Shown here one piece after another: positions 61,365-64,000 of a DNA stretch of 64,000 nucleotides. The position numbers and the translations under genes are program-made. Origin of the DNA: Epiperipatus broadwayi (lineage: Eukaryota > Onychophora > Udeonychophora > Euonychophora > Peripatidae); contig JAQFVV010006721.1 of NCBI GenBank assembly GCA_028023455.1, positions 306,640 to 370,639 of the forward strand. Direction: 5' to 3'. The notes beneath the pieces are model-generated. The model saw only the letters and a program-made list of their open reading frames with translations. It was not told the origin of the DNA and made no database searches. Each line of letters starts with the position of its first letter. Position 1 is the stretch's first letter.

Positions 61365-61505
61365 ACCATCAACAAGAGCTCAACCACAGATTTGAACCCT
61401 CCAAGGCTGATATATTATGCACAGAAAGGAATGACATCAAGAGAAAAATTAAGGAAGCTTGTTTTATCACCAGTGATATCAAATTAATTAATAGAAAATA
61501 CAGGA
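61365..61505 (+). pseudogene. Penelope-like element, endonuclease C-terminal fragment
   Basis: The frame reads ADILCTERNDIKRKIKEACF then ITSDIKLINRK. This matches the end of the nuclease at 31312-31803 (VILCSEPNDYRRKIKEAFYI, NRDIHAINRR), including the conserved Glu. Only the last 45 or so residues survive; a SINE-A follows directly. Confidence 0.6.
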
Positions 61506-61510
61506 AGCTT

Positions 61511-61604
61511 GTCATTGGCCAGAGGCGAACCCGCAACAACCGCCTGCAACCAACTGCTTGCTTGCAAGGCGGCTGTGCTGACCTCTCGGCTAACAATGCT
61601 TGAC
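61511..61604 (-). mobile_element. SINE-A copy
   Basis: On the minus strand: GTTAGCCGAGAGGTCAGC, GCCTTGCAAGCAAGCAGTTG, GCGGGTTCGCCTCTGGCC. The gatgctatgaca tail is missing or diverged. Confidence 0.72.
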
Positions 61605-61609
61605 TAGAA

Positions 61610-62070
61610 AAGACAATTGTTTTGCCATTTTCAGAAAATAGATAGTATAGGAAATAATTTTGCATACATTTGCATATAATAACGTTGACAATATAGAGAC
61701 TGTGATTATGGAGCAACAAGGGCTCTGAAAGCACTTAATCTGCAGAAATTATAATATAAAAAAAAGCTCACAAACTATTATATAAAAGTTTCACCGCAAC
61801 GCAGTAGCGTATTATTAATTAGCAATGAGTTTGTAGTAACGTTTTAATATCCATCTTATATATATATATGTATTTATTTCAGATTGCTATTTCTTATTAT
61901 GTATACATAATTTTATAAGCCCGTTAAAATAAATATTAGAAATTTTTTTTCTTTTTTAATTAAAGTGAAAACAATATATACATAAGATATTCTTACAAAG
62001 TTAATAGATGTTTTTTTTTTTCTGAAAAAGATACAGATAAAAAAAATATTTGACAAAAATATATAAAAAT
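61610..62070. other. no gene seen
   Basis: AT-rich sequence with a short (TA)n. Confidence 0.4.
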
Positions 62071-62079
62071 AATTCTTAC

Positions 62080-62232
62080 ACTGGATTTTAAAAAAGGTAG
62101 TTCTGAATCTTGAGAAGAAATCACTTTAACTTTCGTAACGTTATTATTAAATGAATCTTTGAGATAATATTCTAAACCTTCTGTTTCGCTTTTAGAACAT
62201 ATGGCCAATTGATAACATAGGCTTTTGGAGTT
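62080..62232 (-). CDS. candidate host-gene exon (51 codons, phase 0/0)
   Basis: On the minus strand an acceptor (AATTTTATTTTAAG) and a good donor (AGT|GTAAGA) enclose exactly 51 open codons. They read NSKSLCYQLAICSKSETEGL then EYYLKDSFNNNVTKVKVISS then QDSELPFLKSS. Composition (Ser, Lys, Glu, Asp mixed with hydrophobics) is that of a real soluble segment. It starts in phase 0, matching the end of 63078-63141. Product not recognised. Confidence 0.58.
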
Positions 62233-62494
62233 CTTAAAATAAAATTTAAAAAATTAATAATTAGGTCATATATATAATAAATCTAAGTAAGCTGTAAAAT
62301 TATTTTTAAATTAATAAAGTATATGCTATACATTTTGCTCTGCCATTTTGTAATAAACTATAACATTTTTAGGTGTTCATGAAATCGCATTACACTCTCA
62401 AAAAATATATAGATATTATAAGAAATATATTTAAATTAATAGACATAATTTCAATCAAGTAGTTTATTCATGAACATTATTCATGAACATTATA

Positions 62495-63030
62495 CATACA
62501 CACACTGTTGTGTTCCTAGCAAATTCAAGAGAGACTCTTCCAGCTGCACTGGATAGCTTGCCTCGAGTCGGCTCTAGTTAGGACTCTTCCAGCTGCACTT
62601 AGACAGCTTGCGTCAAGTCACATGCAGATGTAAGCAGTTTCCAGTCCTAGGTGAACTTGCCTCACTGCTGGGATGTCACAATAATGGCTAGTGAAGATAC
62701 CCTTGCTAATGGCAGAGGTTTCACTGGATAGCACATTCAGTCATTCAGGTTGACTGACGTTAACACACTCTCTCACACCATCTATCTGACTATCTGCCTT
62801 GCATCCAGAAAGGCTGACAATTTAATGGTAGATCCCCTACTTTACTGGAACAATTGGATTCAGCAATCATGCTTTCCCATTGGTCTATACTTATCATTGG
62901 CTATGTGTTTGTACATTAGCCTATTGGCCAGCAGCAAACAATGCTCAATCCGATCAGATAAGGCAGGAATCTGGACTAGTCCACTTCTGAAGGCAAGGTC
63001 AGATATGACACACACACGGGTGCACGTGCG
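62495..63030. other. GC-richer island with a local duplication
   Basis: About 45% GC by eye against below 30% around it. It contains gactcttccagctgcact twice (62532 and 62582), each followed by agcttgc(c/g)tc(g/a)agtc. A 108-codon plus frame (62750-63076) ends in a CA-rich microsatellite and is not recognised. Possible solo LTR, unknown repeat, or regulatory region of the minus-strand gene. Confidence 0.4.
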
Positions 63031-63077
63031 CATACACACATATATAATAGAAAATCATATAATATTAAAACACTAAC

Positions 63078-63141
63078 CATTTTACTAAAAAATTTTCCAC
63101 AGCCATGATATTTCATCAAGTAAAATACAACAAGATATGGT
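63078..63141 (-). CDS. candidate host-gene exon (1 nt + 21 codons)
   Basis: On the minus strand ATTCATTAATAG may be the acceptor, then PYLVVFYLMKYHGCGKFFSK M and a GTTAGT donor. It ends in phase 0 and fits 62080-62232. The frame stays open upstream (MISFINR...), so a start codon further up is an alternative. The acceptor lacks a good pyrimidine tract. Confidence 0.38.
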
Positions 63142-63298
63142 CTATTAATGAATGAAATCATGAACGTGGAAGAATTTTGGTAAAATTTCGTTTTTTGGCT
63201 AGTATTGTAATGTTATATGATTTTCGATTTTACGTATCATTACTAGTATAGTGATAGGCAATATTTAATATTTTATATATATATATGGGTGTGTGTGT

Positions 63299-63458
63299 AA
63301 TATTGGGTGAGTAGGCACTAGATAGGGATTTTATGCACAAGCCTTCTGGCATCCATTGATTACTCTGGTTAGCACAAGGTGGCACTACTATATGGAGAGT
63401 TTTTGCCTGTTTACCAACAGTTATGTGCTAGCAAGAGATGGTGATCATGTGATGAATA
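63299..63458. mobile_element. foldback element FB-1, copy j (right arm and outer flank)
   Basis: gtgagtaggcactagatagg, gccttctggcatccattgat, ggagagtttttgcctgttta, then ccaacagttatgtgctagca and gagatggtgatcatgtgatg. It shows the order arm end, spacer, outer flank clearly. Confidence 0.72.
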
Positions 63459-63627
63459 TTAAATTAAACAGTATTTACTACGTAATATTTTAGAATGTGA
63501 TGCTCTTTCCAATTAGCGTCTATATATTAAATTTAATTGCAAGAAAATCAAGTCATATATCACATGACCTAATTTTATAAGCTTGTATTACAAATGTTAT
63601 ATAATGAGCATACCAATAGCCCATAAC

Positions 63628-63706
63628 AAGCTTTTCCGAATATCTCTATCCTCAGAATGCCAAAAGCATGAAACTGGCCTGAGGATAGGGATATTCTGAA
63701 AAGTTT
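63628..63706. repeat. hairpin (28-base arms)
   Basis: aagcttttccgaatatctct atcctcag and ctgaggatagggatattctg aaaagttt are inverted copies with three mismatches around a 23-base loop. Confidence 0.88.
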
Positions 63707-63744
63707 GGCATGCTTGTGATATAAATTTAATTAAATATCTCATA

Positions 63745-63925
63745 ATGTTATAATTATATGTTGGACTATTTTCATCATCTAATATTAATAGTTAAATGTT
63801 TTAAAAAAAAATCCAAACTTGTATTTAAACTTTTTAAATATATTCAACTATTGGTATTAGCATAGAGATTAGTATAGAACACAACATTTTGAATAGTTAT
63901 TCTCCTCTCTTTTTCAAGTGTAGTG
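63745..63925 (+). repeat. dispersed repeat E, copy 2
   Basis: Direct match to 4545-4690: taattatatgttggac, attttcatcatcta, aaatatattcaa(c/t)t, ttattctcct. Confidence 0.5.
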
Positions 63926-64000
63926 GGGTTCAAATCTGGTACCTCTAGATCTATGACTGAATTTCAGGTGATTCTAAAAGTCTCAGATTTGATTTCAATG

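Overview
This is nuclear DNA from an AT-rich (roughly 70-75% A+T) invertebrate animal. Evidence for a eukaryote: SINEs with Pol III boxes and target-site duplications, LINEs, a Penelope-like element with a GIY-YIG endonuclease, Ty3/gypsy remains, long (TATC)n microsatellites, and short open segments with good splice sites. I cannot name the species or phylum. There are no operons, rRNA, true tRNA genes or CRISPR arrays. Most of the open frames over 60 codons are chance, antisense or low-complexity frames.

Host coding signal is confined to short candidate exons, all on the minus strand. I read them as pieces of one or more genes with large, repeat-packed introns: 63078-63141, 62080-62232, 50837-50905 (a possible first coding exon), 50152-50287, 49012-49149 (one in-frame TGA), 34312-34356, 32645-32714, 26011-26069, 25685-25735, perhaps 20954-20994, 15219-15328 and 682-774. 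Several neighbours join in compatible phase: 63078 to 62080; 32645 to 26011 to 25685; 20954 to 15219 to 682. I do not recognise the product or products.

Layout. 0-9.5 kb: one candidate exon, two tRNA-like SINEs, a foldback element and plain AT-rich sequence. 9.5-14.9 kb: a very large imperfect inverted repeat (arms about 1.6-1.7 kb) around about 2 kb of alternating TATC/GATA simple repeat. 15-25 kb: candidate exons, a tandem/inverted repeat element, a LINE tail, a 450 bp microsatellite and a 940 bp terminal-inverted-repeat element. 25-36 kb: candidate exons, LINE and SINE copies, a duplicated 304 bp segment and a 5'-truncated Penelope-like element whose 164-codon endonuclease frame is intact. 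38.3-45.4 kb: a decayed LINE next to a decayed Ty3/gypsy element in which Gag, RT, RNase H and integrase can be followed through many stops. 48-53 kb: foldback copies, candidate exons and LINE pieces. 57-61 kb: a second, rearranged Ty3/gypsy relic and a nested foldback element. 61-64 kb: a second Penelope-like fragment, a SINE, two candidate exons and a GC-richer island.

The most repeated unit is a foldback family (inner end TTAAACAGGCAAAACTC) with about ten copies. Its arms carry a CTGATGA...GAAAC string resembling a hammerhead ribozyme core. Coordinates of decayed elements are approximate because they were read by eye. No homology search or folding program was run.
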